From a bacterium (GTDB lineage: Bacteria > Patescibacteriota > Saccharimonadia > Saccharimonadales > Saccharimonadaceae), in assembly GCA_004561445.1 (NCBI GenBank), contig SFVX01000001.1, positions 310,001-374,000 of the forward strand: 64,000 nt of DNA, given 5' to 3'. The position numbers and the translations under genes were made by a program. Shown here piece after piece: positions 15,460 to 24,563 of the stretch (positions within the stretch are counted from its first letter, which is position 1; each line of letters starts with the position of its first letter). The notes beneath the pieces are model-generated. The model had not been told where the DNA came from and did not search any database. It was given only the letters and a program-made list of their open reading frames with translations.

Positions 15460-16191
15460 CTAGTGGTCGATTTTGCTGATTACAAAGAGTGCAATTTTAG
15501 CAATAAACCAGATAACGATGCGAATGAGAGCCCAAACTAGGAGAATGACACAAGCGAGAATGACGAAGCCAGAGGCGCAAGGATACCAGATAGGCGAAGA
15601 ATAATCGTAACGATAGAGGTCGGTACTCGGGATTTCGGCCGTCTCAAAAATATCTATACTGCCAGAACTTGGGAACTTGGCGAGCTCTGAAGTCCAGCAG
15701 TCAATATAGCGCTGATCTGGGTAGCGCCAGCCATAACGGCGACCTAGGGCGTCACAAATGTCTGAGACTTTGGAATAAATGTTTCCGTTTGGATTAGTTG
15801 CGGCGCCTTGTTTATCGGCGGCTTCCTGGGCTTTCTTAATCTCAGCTTCAGCTTTTCTAGTGTAGCTTTCCTCAAGATAAAATGGTCCGGTACCAAAAAC
15901 GATTTCTTGGGCGCCGTTTTTGTCGAGCACGTTAAAAACAATATGCGTAGCAACAAATTCGCGAAGATTTTGCATATCTTCGACGAGCTGTTCGTCATCG
16001 GCGGCTTTATCCGAGGCGAGCACAGCATCGCGAAGCTCCGTCATCTTGATATGATCAAAGCGCAAGAGCGTAGCTGAAACAAAGGCAAGGATAATCGCAA
16101 TTAAAATAAGTTTCCAGGCGCGAATACGAAAAATACGCACAAAAAGGTTAGCTTTCTGCTTTTTCTTCCCTTTAGCCCGAAAACCACCCAT
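15460..16191 (-). CDS. hypothetical membrane protein
   Basis: 243 residues, not recognised. A basic N-terminus, a TM at about 28-46, an outer/soluble domain of about 150 residues with conserved-looking aromatic text (RRYGWRYPDQRYIDCWTSEL), then one or two TMs at about 205-240. The topology suggests an extracellular domain held by both ends. TATAAT lies 11 nt before the ATG. Divergent from the MurC-like gene. Confidence 0.65.
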   Translation of the reverse strand: MGGFRAKGKKKQKANLFVRIFRIRAWKLILIAIILAFVSATLLRFDHIKMTELRDAVLASDKAADDEQLVEDMQNLREFVATHIVFNVLDKNGAQEIVFGTGPFYLEESYTRKAEAEIKKAQEAADKQGAATNPNGNIYSKVSDICDALGRRYGWRYPDQRYIDCWTSELAKFPSSGSIDIFETAEIPSTDLYRYDYSSPIWYPCASGFVILACVILLVWALIRIVIWFIAKIALFVISKIDH

Positions 16192-16252
16192 ATATATCTC
16201 ATATTATAGTAAAATGTGGAATTTTTATCAAAATGCGTTATAAACTAGAACT

Positions 16253-17488
16253 ATGAAAGTATACTTCTCTGGAATCTCTGGAACTGGAATTGGACCTTTG
16301 GCAGAATTGGCCTACGATGCTGGCTATGAAGTTTGCGGATCAGATTTAATGCGCGGCGCAATTGCGCCAGAAATAGATGAGCGAAATATTTCAGTGCATT
16401 ACGGCGAGCAAACTGGCGAATTCTTGCGCCAAAAGCAAGCGGAGGGCGTAATTGATTGGTTCGTTTATACCTCTGCTCTGCCAGCCGACCATGCAGAGCT
16501 CTTGGCGGCTCAGGAGCTTGGAATTCATACGAGCAAACGCGATGAATTCATTGCGAAGTTTATTGAAGATAAGAAACTTAAGATGCTAGCTGTAGCTGGG
16601 ACACACGGAAAAACCACAACAACGGCGTTGCTCATTTATGCGTTTACTAGACTGGGGATTCCGGTCAGTTATCTGATTGGGACGACTTTAGGATGGGGAC
16701 GTGGCGGTAATTACTCTACTGATGCGAAATATTTTATCTATGAAGCAGATGAGTATGATAGAAATTTCTTAGCGTATCACCCATTTGTGGCCGCAATTAC
16801 TTGCGTAGACTATGATCACCCCGATATTTATCCGACACTAGGAGATTATCAAGGAGCATTCGCGCAATTTGAGTCCCAAAGTCAATATGTTGTAAAAAAT
16901 ACAACAATTAATGAAAAGCTTACGCTAGTTGGCGAATTACGTCGTCGCGATGCGAGCATCGCACTGGAAGTTTTACAGTATCTAAGATCTGTTGATGACG
17001 AAATAAACTGCTCCGATGAAGAAATTATAGCGGTTTTGAATGATTTTCCTGGCGCTGGACGTCGTTTTGAACGCATTGCAGAGGGCGTTTATTCGGATTA
17101 CGGACATCACCCAAACGAGATTAAGGCAACAGTAGAGATGGCAAAAGAGCTACGCGATCGCGATAACTATACTGGACTTGCCGTAATTTATCAGCCGCAT
17201 CAAAATACGCGCCAGCACAAGGTTCGCGATGGGTATTTGGACGCTTTTAATGGCGCCGACAAGGTGTTTTGGCTACCAACTTATTTAACGCGCGAAGATC
17301 CAAATCTTGAGATATTAACGCCAGAAAATTTGATTTCTAATTTGAGAAATCCAGAAATTGCAGAGCCAGCAGAGCTAAATGACGACTTGGCATCAAAAAT
17401 CTTACAGCTTAAAAAACAAGGCTGGTTAATACTATTATTGACGGCTGGACCGGCCGACGGTTGGTTGCGTAAGAATTTTGGCGATTAA
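16253..17488 (+). CDS. murC: UDP-N-acetylmuramate ligase, MurC/Mpl family
   Basis: 411 residues, shorter than E. coli MurC (491). Adds L-alanine (MurC) or a recycled peptide (Mpl) to UDP-MurNAc. Domain 1 starts with ISGTGIGPLAELAYDAGY and GSD; the ATP loop is AGTHGKTTTTA (residues 115-125); EADEYDRNF and TCVDYDHPDIYPTL follow; domain 3 has SDYGHHPNEI and AVIYQPHQNTR. The EADEYD form leans towards Mpl and the overall layout towards MurC, so the exact reaction is open. TAAACT (16241-16246) ends 6 nt before the ATG: leaderless. Confidence 0.85.
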   Translation: MKVYFSGISGTGIGPLAELAYDAGYEVCGSDLMRGAIAPEIDERNISVHYGEQTGEFLRQKQAEGVIDWFVYTSALPADHAELLAAQELGIHTSKRDEFIAKFIEDKKLKMLAVAGTHGKTTTTALLIYAFTRLGIPVSYLIGTTLGWGRGGNYSTDAKYFIYEADEYDRNFLAYHPFVAAITCVDYDHPDIYPTLGDYQGAFAQFESQSQYVVKNTTINEKLTLVGELRRRDASIALEVLQYLRSVDDEINCSDEEIIAVLNDFPGAGRRFERIAEGVYSDYGHHPNEIKATVEMAKELRDRDNYTGLAVIYQPHQNTRQHKVRDGYLDAFNGADKVFWLPTYLTREDPNLEILTPENLISNLRNPEIAEPAELNDDLASKILQLKKQGWLILLLTAGPADGWLRKNFGD

Positions 17489-17492
17489 GTTA

Positions 17493-17915
17493 TTAAACCT
17501 GATCTTCGACCTCAGACGAGTCTTCAGACTCGTCTGTTGCTTCGATGCCTAGTTGATCATCTGAGAGTGGGTTGGTGGTAAAATCTTTTATGTAGTCGTC
17601 GGACTTTTTGCGCATTTGCTCAAGCTTTTGAAGATATTCATCTAAAACTTTAGCGTCAATTTCGCCGTCTTCGGAGAAAGTTTCTTTAATATTCTCTTCT
17701 GTTTGGTGTTTTTCCTCATCAGAAATAAAGCCTGGTCGCGAGCGATCAAGATAAACGTCGCCAGTATCATGATAAATTTTTAGGCTTATGGAGGTCGTAA
17801 TAATAGCGACAATCAGAGCGCCGATTCCCAAAATACAGAGATTGCGGCCACCATTTTGCGGAGCCTCACCCTGCTCGTCAGGTGACTGTTTTTTATGGTT
17901 CTTAAAGAAAGTCAT
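17493..17915 (-). CDS. hypothetical single-TM acidic protein
   Basis: 140 residues, not recognised. A charged N-terminus, one TM at about 27-46, then an acidic, helical outer region (EEKHQTEENIKETFSEDGEI, YLQKLEQMRKKSDDYIKDF) and a Ser/Glu/Asp-rich end. It overlaps the stop of the upstream 172-residue gene by 4 bp (ATGA), so the two are translated together and may act together. Confidence 0.6.
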   Translation of the reverse strand: MTFFKNHKKQSPDEQGEAPQNGGRNLCILGIGALIVAIITTSISLKIYHDTGDVYLDRSRPGFISDEEKHQTEENIKETFSEDGEIDAKVLDEYLQKLEQMRKKSDDYIKDFTTNPLSDDQLGIEATDESEDSSEVEDQV

Positions 17916-18430
17916 AGCGTCTCCTTAAGGTCTTTTACGGTCGCCGCGTGTTTATCTAGCAATTCATTAAGACGTTCGATGCTTTCATAAACCGCGTCAC
18001 GCTTGGTGCGAGTCTTATTAAGGTGTTTAGCGAAGTTGGTCGGATCAGCTTTGCAGTCAATTTTTAGCAGCGACTCAAGTTCTTGAGAGTAGCCAATATA
18101 GTCGTTTTTGAAGCGCTCGCGTTCACTAGCAAAGTCACTCTGTAAAGAAGTAAGCTCGGGATTTGTGATGTTATTTTTAACAAGACGAAGATTAAGGTTA
18201 AGCATTAAATCGGTATTAATAGATTCAAAATAACTACCTAATTGAACACGATTTTTGGTGTCATTTTTTTGAATTTGCGAAAGTTGGATTTTTATACTAG
18301 AACAGTTTTGTTGTATTTTGTCAAGCTTAGCCTGCTCTGTTTTTGCAAAAGTCAGATTTAACTGAAAAGCTGCGACAAAAAATGCGAGAAATCCTGCAAA
18401 AATACGGAAAATATTGCGCTTTTTGGTCAT
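17912..18430 (-). CDS. hypothetical membrane-anchored or secreted helical protein
   Basis: 172 residues, not recognised. An N-terminal hydrophobic segment (about 8-28) that may be a signal or anchor is followed by a long, mostly helical, coiled-coil-like region with one Cys pair (Cys43 and a later Cys). TAAAAT (plus-strand 18437-18442), preceded by an extended-promoter TG, ends 6 nt before the ATG: leaderless. Forms a two-gene operon with the 140-residue protein. Confidence 0.6.
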   Translation of the reverse strand: MTKKRNIFRIFAGFLAFFVAAFQLNLTFAKTEQAKLDKIQQNCSSIKIQLSQIQKNDTKNRVQLGSYFESINTDLMLNLNLRLVKNNITNPELTSLQSDFASERERFKNDYIGYSQELESLLKIDCKADPTNFAKHLNKTRTKRDAVYESIERLNELLDKHAATVKDLKETL

Positions 18431-18471
18431 GTATTTATTTTAACATGCTTTAGAGCTAGCGTTTAGATGAC

Positions 18472-18497
18472 AAAAAGCCACCTTAGAGGTGGCTTTT
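18472..18497 (-). terminator. rho-independent terminator of aspS
   Basis: AAAAGCCACC/GGTGGCTTTT with a 5-nt loop; on the minus strand it ends in a T run directly after the aspS stop. Confidence 0.9.
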
Positions 18498-18499
18498 AA

Positions 18500-20272
18500 T
18501 TATTCTTCGTCTTCTTCGACAATTTGAAGATGAAGATCTTTGATTTGATACTCGTCCACGTTAGATGGAGAGTTCATCATAAGGTCGACGCCAGAACCGT
18601 TCTTCGGGAAGGCAACAATGTCGCGAATATTCTCAGTGTTCTCGAGAATCATGAAGATACGATCGATGCCAAATGCGCAACCAGCGTGTGGCGGGGCGCC
18701 AAATTTGAAGGCTGACAGCATGCCACCAAAGCGAGCTTCGACATATTTTTCATCATAGCCAAGAATACCGAAGACCTTGTACATGATTTCTGGATTGTGA
18801 TTGCGAACGGCACCAGAGCAGATTTCGTAACCATTCATGACCATATCATACTGGTCGGCAATAATAGCGAGCTTCTCTTCGTCAGTTTTTGCGCTTTCAA
18901 GAGCTTCGAGACCACCTTTTGGCATCGAGAACGGATTGTGGCCGAAATCGAGCTTATTTGCGCCATCATCCCATTCATAAAATGGAAAATCGACAATCCA
19001 GCAAAGCGCAACTTCGTCTGGATTCTTGAGGCCAAAGTGATCGGCAAACGCAATACGAAGCTGACCTAAGACTTTGTTAACCTTAGCGCGAGTGTCAGCA
19101 CCAAAGAAGACAGCATCGCCAGCTTCAGCTCCGGTCTTCTTAGTGATAGCTTCGAGTTCTTCTTTACTCATAAATTTGGCGATTGGAGACTTAATGCCAT
19201 CCTCGGTATAAGTGAGATAAGCAAGACCGCCAGCACCGAGTTTGCGGGCCTGAGCAGTAAAATCGTCGATTTGAGAACGAGAGAGGCTAGCTGCGCCTTT
19301 AACACAGATAGCTTTGACGCATTCGGCTTTGGCAAAAACTGAGAATTCGGTGTTTTTGAGTTCTTCGGTAAGGTCGATGAGTTCCATACCGTAGCGAAGG
19401 TCTGGCTTATCAACACCAAAACGCTCCATAGATTCTTGGTATGGAATGCGCGGGATATTGTTTGGATCGGTGAGTAGTTTTTTGCCGCCAAACTCAGTTG
19501 CGAGCTTGACAATCAATGGTTCCATAGTCTGACGAACAGTTTCACCATCTTCAACAAAAGACATCTCGAGATCGAGCTGATAAAAATCACCATAAAGACG
19601 ATCAGCGCGCGGATCCTCATCGCGGAAACAAGTAGCAATCTGATAGTAACGCGGAATACCACCAACCATCAAAAGTTGTTTAAACTGCTGTGGGGCTTGC
19701 GGTAAGGCATAAAATTGACCCGGATGAAGACGAGATGGAACGAGAAAATCACGAGCACCTTCTGGAGAAGAGTTAGCAAGGATAGGAGTGGTAACTTCAA
19801 TAAACTCATGCTCTTCCATATAATCGCGCATAAACTTGTAATATTTAGCGCGGCGAGCGAGGCGTTTTTGCATAGAAGGACGGCGAAGGTCAAGATAGCG
19901 ATATTTGAGACGAAGTTCTTCGCCAACATTAGCTCCCTCATCATGAGTTGGAACTGGGAGTGGTTCGGAACGGTTGAGAAGACGAAGCTCTTCGACGACT
20001 AGCTCAATTTTACCGGTTGGAATGTTTGGGTTTTCTAGACCAGCGCCACGCTTACGAATAGTGCCAGTGGCGGAAATAACATACTCATCGCGGAGATTTT
20101 CGGCGAGCTCAAAGGCTTCTTTGCTCTTTGGGTCAATGACAAGCTGGATGATGCCAGTATGATCGCGCAAGTCAATAAAGATAAGGCCACCGTGATCGCG
20201 GCGAGAATTTACCCAACCAGAAACTTGGACTTTACCGGATTTTTCAGTTAGATCGTGTGCTAGTGTTCTCAT
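18500..20272 (-). CDS. aspS: aspartyl-tRNA synthetase
   Basis: 590 residues, the length of bacterial AspRS with a GAD insertion. Charges tRNA-Asp (and possibly tRNA-Asn, if non-discriminating). An N-terminal OB domain (VSGWVNSRRDHGGLIFIDLR) is followed by class II motif 1, motif 2 (CFRDEDPRADR) and motif 3 (GCAFGIDRIFMIL). No gatCAB or asnS is in the window, so whether it discriminates cannot be said. A TATAAT box 9 nt before the ATG suggests a very short leader. Confidence 0.97.
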   Translation of the reverse strand: MRTLAHDLTEKSGKVQVSGWVNSRRDHGGLIFIDLRDHTGIIQLVIDPKSKEAFELAENLRDEYVISATGTIRKRGAGLENPNIPTGKIELVVEELRLLNRSEPLPVPTHDEGANVGEELRLKYRYLDLRRPSMQKRLARRAKYYKFMRDYMEEHEFIEVTTPILANSSPEGARDFLVPSRLHPGQFYALPQAPQQFKQLLMVGGIPRYYQIATCFRDEDPRADRLYGDFYQLDLEMSFVEDGETVRQTMEPLIVKLATEFGGKKLLTDPNNIPRIPYQESMERFGVDKPDLRYGMELIDLTEELKNTEFSVFAKAECVKAICVKGAASLSRSQIDDFTAQARKLGAGGLAYLTYTEDGIKSPIAKFMSKEELEAITKKTGAEAGDAVFFGADTRAKVNKVLGQLRIAFADHFGLKNPDEVALCWIVDFPFYEWDDGANKLDFGHNPFSMPKGGLEALESAKTDEEKLAIIADQYDMVMNGYEICSGAVRNHNPEIMYKVFGILGYDEKYVEARFGGMLSAFKFGAPPHAGCAFGIDRIFMILENTENIRDIVAFPKNGSGVDLMMNSPSNVDEYQIKDLHLQIVEEDEE

Positions 20273-20314
20273 AATTTTATTATTATACCATTTTTTAAGT
20301 TTTTTGCCTATCTG

Positions 20315-20737
20315 TTAATACCTTAGACGGCGTGATTCGCGGTCGAGGTCGCGATTTTTGATGGTCTGGCGCTTATCGTAGGCCTTTTTACCTTTACCGA
20401 CGGCGATAATGAGCTTGATATAGCGCTTGGTCGGCTTGAGTTCGACTGGAACAATAGTTGAGCCTTCGACTTTAGCACGCTCAAAGGCGGCGATTTGGGA
20501 CTTGGTCGCGAGAAGTTTAATATTTTCGGAAGTGTCGGAGCCTAACGTTAGGCCAAGAAGCCAGAGTTCGTGATTACGAATCGTAGCATAAGTACCCTTG
20601 AGCTGGGCGTGGCGGTCACGAATGAGGCGAACCTGCGGGCCAGTCAAAACCATTCCCACCTCAACTTTGTCGGAGAGATTATAGTCGTAATGTGCGCGAC
20701 GATTGAGGACAGGAGCTGGTTTTTTGACTTTTTTCAT
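20315..20737 (-). CDS. smpB: SsrA-binding protein SmpB
   Basis: 140 residues from the chosen start. Binds tmRNA for trans-translation and ribosome rescue. Motifs: NRRAHYDYNL, the EVGMVLTGPQVRLIRD segment, IVPVELK, and the basic C-terminal tail GKGKKAYDKRQTIKNRD that enters the ribosomal mRNA channel. I start at 20737 (MKKVKKP), which fits the family; TATAAT (plus-strand 20744-20749) ends 6 nt before this ATG. Longer in-frame readings would run into the neighbouring gene's Gly/Ser tail. Confidence 0.95.
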   Translation of the reverse strand: MKKVKKPAPVLNRRAHYDYNLSDKVEVGMVLTGPQVRLIRDRHAQLKGTYATIRNHELWLLGLTLGSDTSENIKLLATKSQIAAFERAKVEGSTIVPVELKPTKRYIKLIIAVGKGKKAYDKRQTIKNRDLDRESRRLRY

Positions 20738-20765
20738 ATTTATATTATACAGATTAACAGAGGTT

Positions 20766-23159
20766 TTACCAAGAGGAAGAACCGCCGCCGCCTCCGCCGC
20801 CACCAGAGGAGCCACCGCCGCTAGAGCCACCAGATGAACCACCGGAGCTACCGCCGGAGCTTCTACCGCCACCGCTAGAGCTGGATGGCGAGCTAGTCAT
20901 AGTGCGGCTGACATTAGAGACGGTGTTATCCATGAAACTACGGAAGTGTCTGTAAGAGAATGGCTCATCCGACATATACCAATCCGGCTCAGTAATGGCA
21001 ATATCTTCAAATTGACGCATCCATTTTTTAGAAACGCCGAGTACATAGGCATACGGAATGATGTTATAGAAATAGCTCGGGTCCTCAGCGACGAGCATCT
21101 CGAGACGGGAGCGCTCGGCAGTCATAAGGAAGTTACGGAATCCCTCGATGCGAGCAAGCATCTCAGCGCCGCGCTGATTGCGCTTTGGTAAGTGCATAAT
21201 AAGCACGATTTCGACAATAACCGCAATTAGCGTCTCTGGAATCGCTAAGAGATAGATAGGATTAACATCATTTAGGATCCCAATAATACCGATGCTCGTA
21301 ATTATACCGCCTAGCATAAGGAAGGCATGAATGCTAATAAAGCCAAGAATTATTAATTTTGCAAAGAACGGTTCTGCTTTAAAGCCAATAATAAAGAAAG
21401 GTGCGTAGAAGAGCGCGATTACGCAAAATATTATAAGCCCCCCGATAATCTCAATATTACCAAAGTCGACTGCGCAGGCAATCATTGGCGCTGCGACAGT
21501 CGCGATAACGCAGAGAACGCAGGATACAATAACGGTCTTTGGAAGCTCTTCAAAGATATGCTTTTTGTTAGACTTGCTATTGTTGTTGTCGACAATATGA
21601 TCAACGGTGCGATAGAACTTATTACGCAACATGCTAGAAGTAACATCATCACTCGTGCTAAAGAGGTGCGTCATAAAATACCGCTCATCTTCGTCATTTC
21701 CGTCGTAATCTTTAACTTTGTGAATAATATATTTGCGACCGTTCTGCTCGATTGTGAGGTAGCCCTTTGAGGCTAAGTATGTTAATAGCGAAACAACGCC
21801 ATCAGAATCGACTTCGCCCTTGTAATAGAACTGCATATCGAGACTATTCATGCCATCTGGTGGATAGAATTCGACTGCCGAGACTTTTTTCTCATCGCGA
21901 CCATAGAGATACCACAAGATAAAAACAACAGCAAGAAAAATTACGATAGCCGGAATGACAATTTTGATAGCTTTGCCTGGCGCTGGAGCTGAGACTCCTG
22001 GATTATTGTAGTAACCATCATCAAGTGCAACACGAGCCGTGATAGAACCGTAGCTGAGGATACCGTCATAAAAACCATGAATAGTATTGCCGTCGACGTA
22101 ATAGATGACATTGTTGTTGGTAGAGCCAGCTATGCCGGAGCTAAAACCAATGCGACTGATATCAAATTCTTTTGGTAATCTGATAGTAAAAGTAATATTA
22201 CTAACATCGCGTTGCTCTTCGATGAGATTGTAATAGAATTCGTCAAAGCTGCTTTCGTTTTCTTTATCGATTCGGTAAGTGTAGCCGATTTCGTAATGCT
22301 GGAGACCGCTAACTGTTTTTTCACTATCGCCAATACGAATGTCGAGCTCTTGGTTGCCTAAATCCTTTTCGGTAACAAATTTTGAGTCGACACTAATATT
22401 CTCGATGCTAGTACGGCGAGGAGTATTAATGGTGTCGGTTCGCCAACGAGTTGGAAGCTTACGGATAATGCCGTGTTTTGGCGTGGCAAAATAGGCGTCA
22501 AAACTCTCGACAACTTTAATGCTCTCATCTTCACCAACTTGAACATTGATGTCGTAACTATCGTAAACATAATCGGAACCCATATAAGTATCAGATGCAA
22601 GTATGCCTTGGTTTGCAAACATTTCGTTTGCGACTAGATATACGCTAGTTGCAAAGCTAGTTGGAACTGCTGCGTTGGTAGTATGTGTAGCGATGTCGTA
22701 GGAACGGAAGCTAGATTCATCTTCCATATCAACAAATTGCACGGTCTTGTTGGCTGGTGCGAGGTGAATGTTGCCGGTAGTGATGATGTGCTTGTTGTTG
22801 GCCGAGAAATATTCGTTTTGAAGTTTGAAGTAAATATCTTCGTCGGTAGTGTTTTCGACCGTGCCAGTGATACCAATGGCGCCAGTAGTGTCGTTTAGCA
22901 CGGAATGGTTATGGAATTTGATATTTGTAATCTTGAGCCCATCCCTAATTATGTCGTCACCTTCGCAAATATACTCTACTTTTTCGCCGTCGCGATTGGT
23001 AGTGATCTGATAATATGTTTCGGAAGTTGAACTTGTGCTAAATTTTTGCGCCGAGACATTGGCTAAGGGATAAAATGCAAATGTTAAAGCGAGGAAAAAG
23101 GCAGATATTTTTTTGCAAGTGTTGTGTAATTTACAACATTCAGGCTTTATAATGCTCAT
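20766..23159 (-). CDS. DUF2207-family membrane protein with Gly/Ser-rich tail
   Basis: 797 residues. A signal peptide (about 18-38), then an extracytoplasmic DUF2207-type domain with the typical VYDSYDINVQVGEDESIKVV and ISYG-like segments, a TM at about 385-408, a cytosolic region, further TMs at about 540-650, and a C-terminal Gly/Ser repeat ending GGSSSW. Such tails are common in this family. It follows a LemA gene by 2 bp, a pairing seen in many bacteria; the biochemical role is unknown, perhaps in envelope remodelling. Confidence 0.85.
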   Translation of the reverse strand: MSIIKPECCKLHNTCKKISAFFLALTFAFYPLANVSAQKFSTSSTSETYYQITTNRDGEKVEYICEGDDIIRDGLKITNIKFHNHSVLNDTTGAIGITGTVENTTDEDIYFKLQNEYFSANNKHIITTGNIHLAPANKTVQFVDMEDESSFRSYDIATHTTNAAVPTSFATSVYLVANEMFANQGILASDTYMGSDYVYDSYDINVQVGEDESIKVVESFDAYFATPKHGIIRKLPTRWRTDTINTPRRTSIENISVDSKFVTEKDLGNQELDIRIGDSEKTVSGLQHYEIGYTYRIDKENESSFDEFYYNLIEEQRDVSNITFTIRLPKEFDISRIGFSSGIAGSTNNNVIYYVDGNTIHGFYDGILSYGSITARVALDDGYYNNPGVSAPAPGKAIKIVIPAIVIFLAVVFILWYLYGRDEKKVSAVEFYPPDGMNSLDMQFYYKGEVDSDGVVSLLTYLASKGYLTIEQNGRKYIIHKVKDYDGNDEDERYFMTHLFSTSDDVTSSMLRNKFYRTVDHIVDNNNSKSNKKHIFEELPKTVIVSCVLCVIATVAAPMIACAVDFGNIEIIGGLIIFCVIALFYAPFFIIGFKAEPFFAKLIILGFISIHAFLMLGGIITSIGIIGILNDVNPIYLLAIPETLIAVIVEIVLIMHLPKRNQRGAEMLARIEGFRNFLMTAERSRLEMLVAEDPSYFYNIIPYAYVLGVSKKWMRQFEDIAITEPDWYMSDEPFSYRHFRSFMDNTVSNVSRTMTSSPSSSSGGGRSSGGSSGGSSGGSSGGGSSGGGGGGGGSSSW

Positions 23160-23161
23160 AA

Positions 23162-23725
23162 CTAAAATTTTACTTTGACATTTTCGCGCTCAGTGGCGTC
23201 GATAGTAAACATTTCTTTCTTGTGATAGCCAAAAATCATCGCGAAGAGACAACCTGGGATCATCTGAACTTTATTGTTGTAGTTTTTGACGGCGCCGTTG
23301 TAGAATTTGCGGGCGTTACTGATATCTTTTTCAACCTCGGTTAGTTGAAGATTGAGATCCTTAAAGTTTTCACTAGCCTTAAGCTCTGGGTAGCTTTCGG
23401 CGAGCGCCATAATGCGAGCGATACCCTGCTGAAGTTGCTGGTTGGCGGCAATTTTTTCGTCGCTATTCATCTTGGAGTAGGAAGAGTTGCGAAGCTCGAC
23501 GACGTCTTTAAAGGTTTCTTTTTCGTGCTTTGCGTAACCTTTGACAGTCTCGACAAGATTCGGAATGAGATCCCAACGTTTTTTAAGATAGACGTCCATA
23601 GTCGAGAAAGCTTCTTCGACTTGGTTAGAAAGGACGACAAAAGAATTTTTATAACCAATCCCGGCAATAATTAAAATGATAAGAATTGCGACGACCGCGA
23701 TTAAGATAATAGCCCAAGCAGGCAT
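23162..23725 (-). CDS. lemA: LemA family protein
   Basis: 187 residues. An N-terminal TM (about 4-24) and a helical outer domain with FVVLSNQVEEAFSTMDVYLKK, RWDLIPNLVETVKGYAKHE and YNNKVQMIPGCLFAMIFGY, all LemA landmarks. The function of the family is not established. Operon with the DUF2207 protein. Confidence 0.95.
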   Translation of the reverse strand: MPAWAIILIAVVAILIILIIAGIGYKNSFVVLSNQVEEAFSTMDVYLKKRWDLIPNLVETVKGYAKHEKETFKDVVELRNSSYSKMNSDEKIAANQQLQQGIARIMALAESYPELKASENFKDLNLQLTEVEKDISNARKFYNGAVKNYNNKVQMIPGCLFAMIFGYHKKEMFTIDATERENVKVKF

Positions 23726-23779
23726 AAAACCTCCCTTATTAGTTCTTATGTTTATTTTACTATATTTTAAGCAATATTA

Positions 23780-24544
23780 TTACGGAAGTTCTTTACGAAT
23801 TTTGCGCTCGAGACTTTTATTGTAACCTTTTTCGAGTTTGGAGTATTTACGCGGACCAAGTGTTTTGAAACCAGCGAGAGCGAGATCATTCTTGGCCTTT
23901 TCGCTACGTTTATGCCAGGTGGAAGCATAGTGATGAAAGGCGATAGTATTTTCAGTAATGTGCTCTTCTCCGGTCAGATAGTGTTTTGGTGAAAAGTATT
24001 CAGGCGCGAAAGTAGCAAAAAGATTGTCGCCATAAACACGAGTTTCACCGTCGAGCTCGATATTATAGATGTCTTTAGCATAAACAGATGGGCTGTGGAC
24101 GGTCTTGAGAAAAGTGTCAGTAGTGATTGGCTTTTTAGGATTAACGAGTTCGTAGCGTTTGAGGATTTTGGCAATCCATGGTGAATATTTTTTGGCGCCA
24201 AACATAGCAGTCGTGAACCAATATTGAGTTTCCCAACCAGCAAAGCCGTCATACTTAAGGAGTTCGTCGAGAGGTTTTAGGAGTTCGACATCAGTATCCA
24301 TATAAATACCACCTTCAGTATAGATGGCGTACATGCGAATAATATCAGAGGCGAGCGCCCAACGTTTTTTCTCGATAGCTTTGGCCACTAAAGGAAAACG
24401 CTCAAGATCAATATCTTTCTCGGTCCAGTGTCGAATTTCATAGTCAGGGTTTAGTCGTTGCCAGCCCTCAATGTATGTTTGATCTTCTGCGGGTAATGGC
24501 GAGTCTCCCAACCAGACATAATGTATCTTTTTTGGTATTGCCAT
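23780..24544 (-). CDS. glycosyltransferase with DXD motif (GT32/OCH1-like)
   Basis: 254 residues. Begins IPKKIHYVWLGDSPLP, the sugar-binding N-terminus of the family; has RWALASDIIRMYAIYTEGGI before the catalytic DTD at 83-85, and HHYASTWHKRS near the C-terminus. Cytosolic, with no TM. It probably adds a hexose to the surface glycan made by the neighbouring genes. Only 19 bp separate its start from the divergent GT4 gene. Confidence 0.88.
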   Translation of the reverse strand: MAIPKKIHYVWLGDSPLPAEDQTYIEGWQRLNPDYEIRHWTEKDIDLERFPLVAKAIEKKRWALASDIIRMYAIYTEGGIYMDTDVELLKPLDELLKYDGFAGWETQYWFTTAMFGAKKYSPWIAKILKRYELVNPKKPITTDTFLKTVHSPSVYAKDIYNIELDGETRVYGDNLFATFAPEYFSPKHYLTGEEHITENTIAFHHYASTWHKRSEKAKNDLALAGFKTLGPRKYSKLEKGYNKSLERKIRKELP

Positions 24545-24563
24545 ATGCTAAAATTATTGTAGC

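Noticed and set aside
20738..20872. N-terminal extension of smpB (45 residues, Ala/Val-rich)
   Set aside because: It runs into the reverse reading of the Gly/Ser tail of the DUF2207 gene; the family start and the -10 box place the ATG at 20737.
20766..20880. Repeat array at the end of the DUF2207 gene
   Set aside because: The GCC/ACC-rich repeats encode a Gly/Ser tail typical of the family; not a CRISPR or mobile element.
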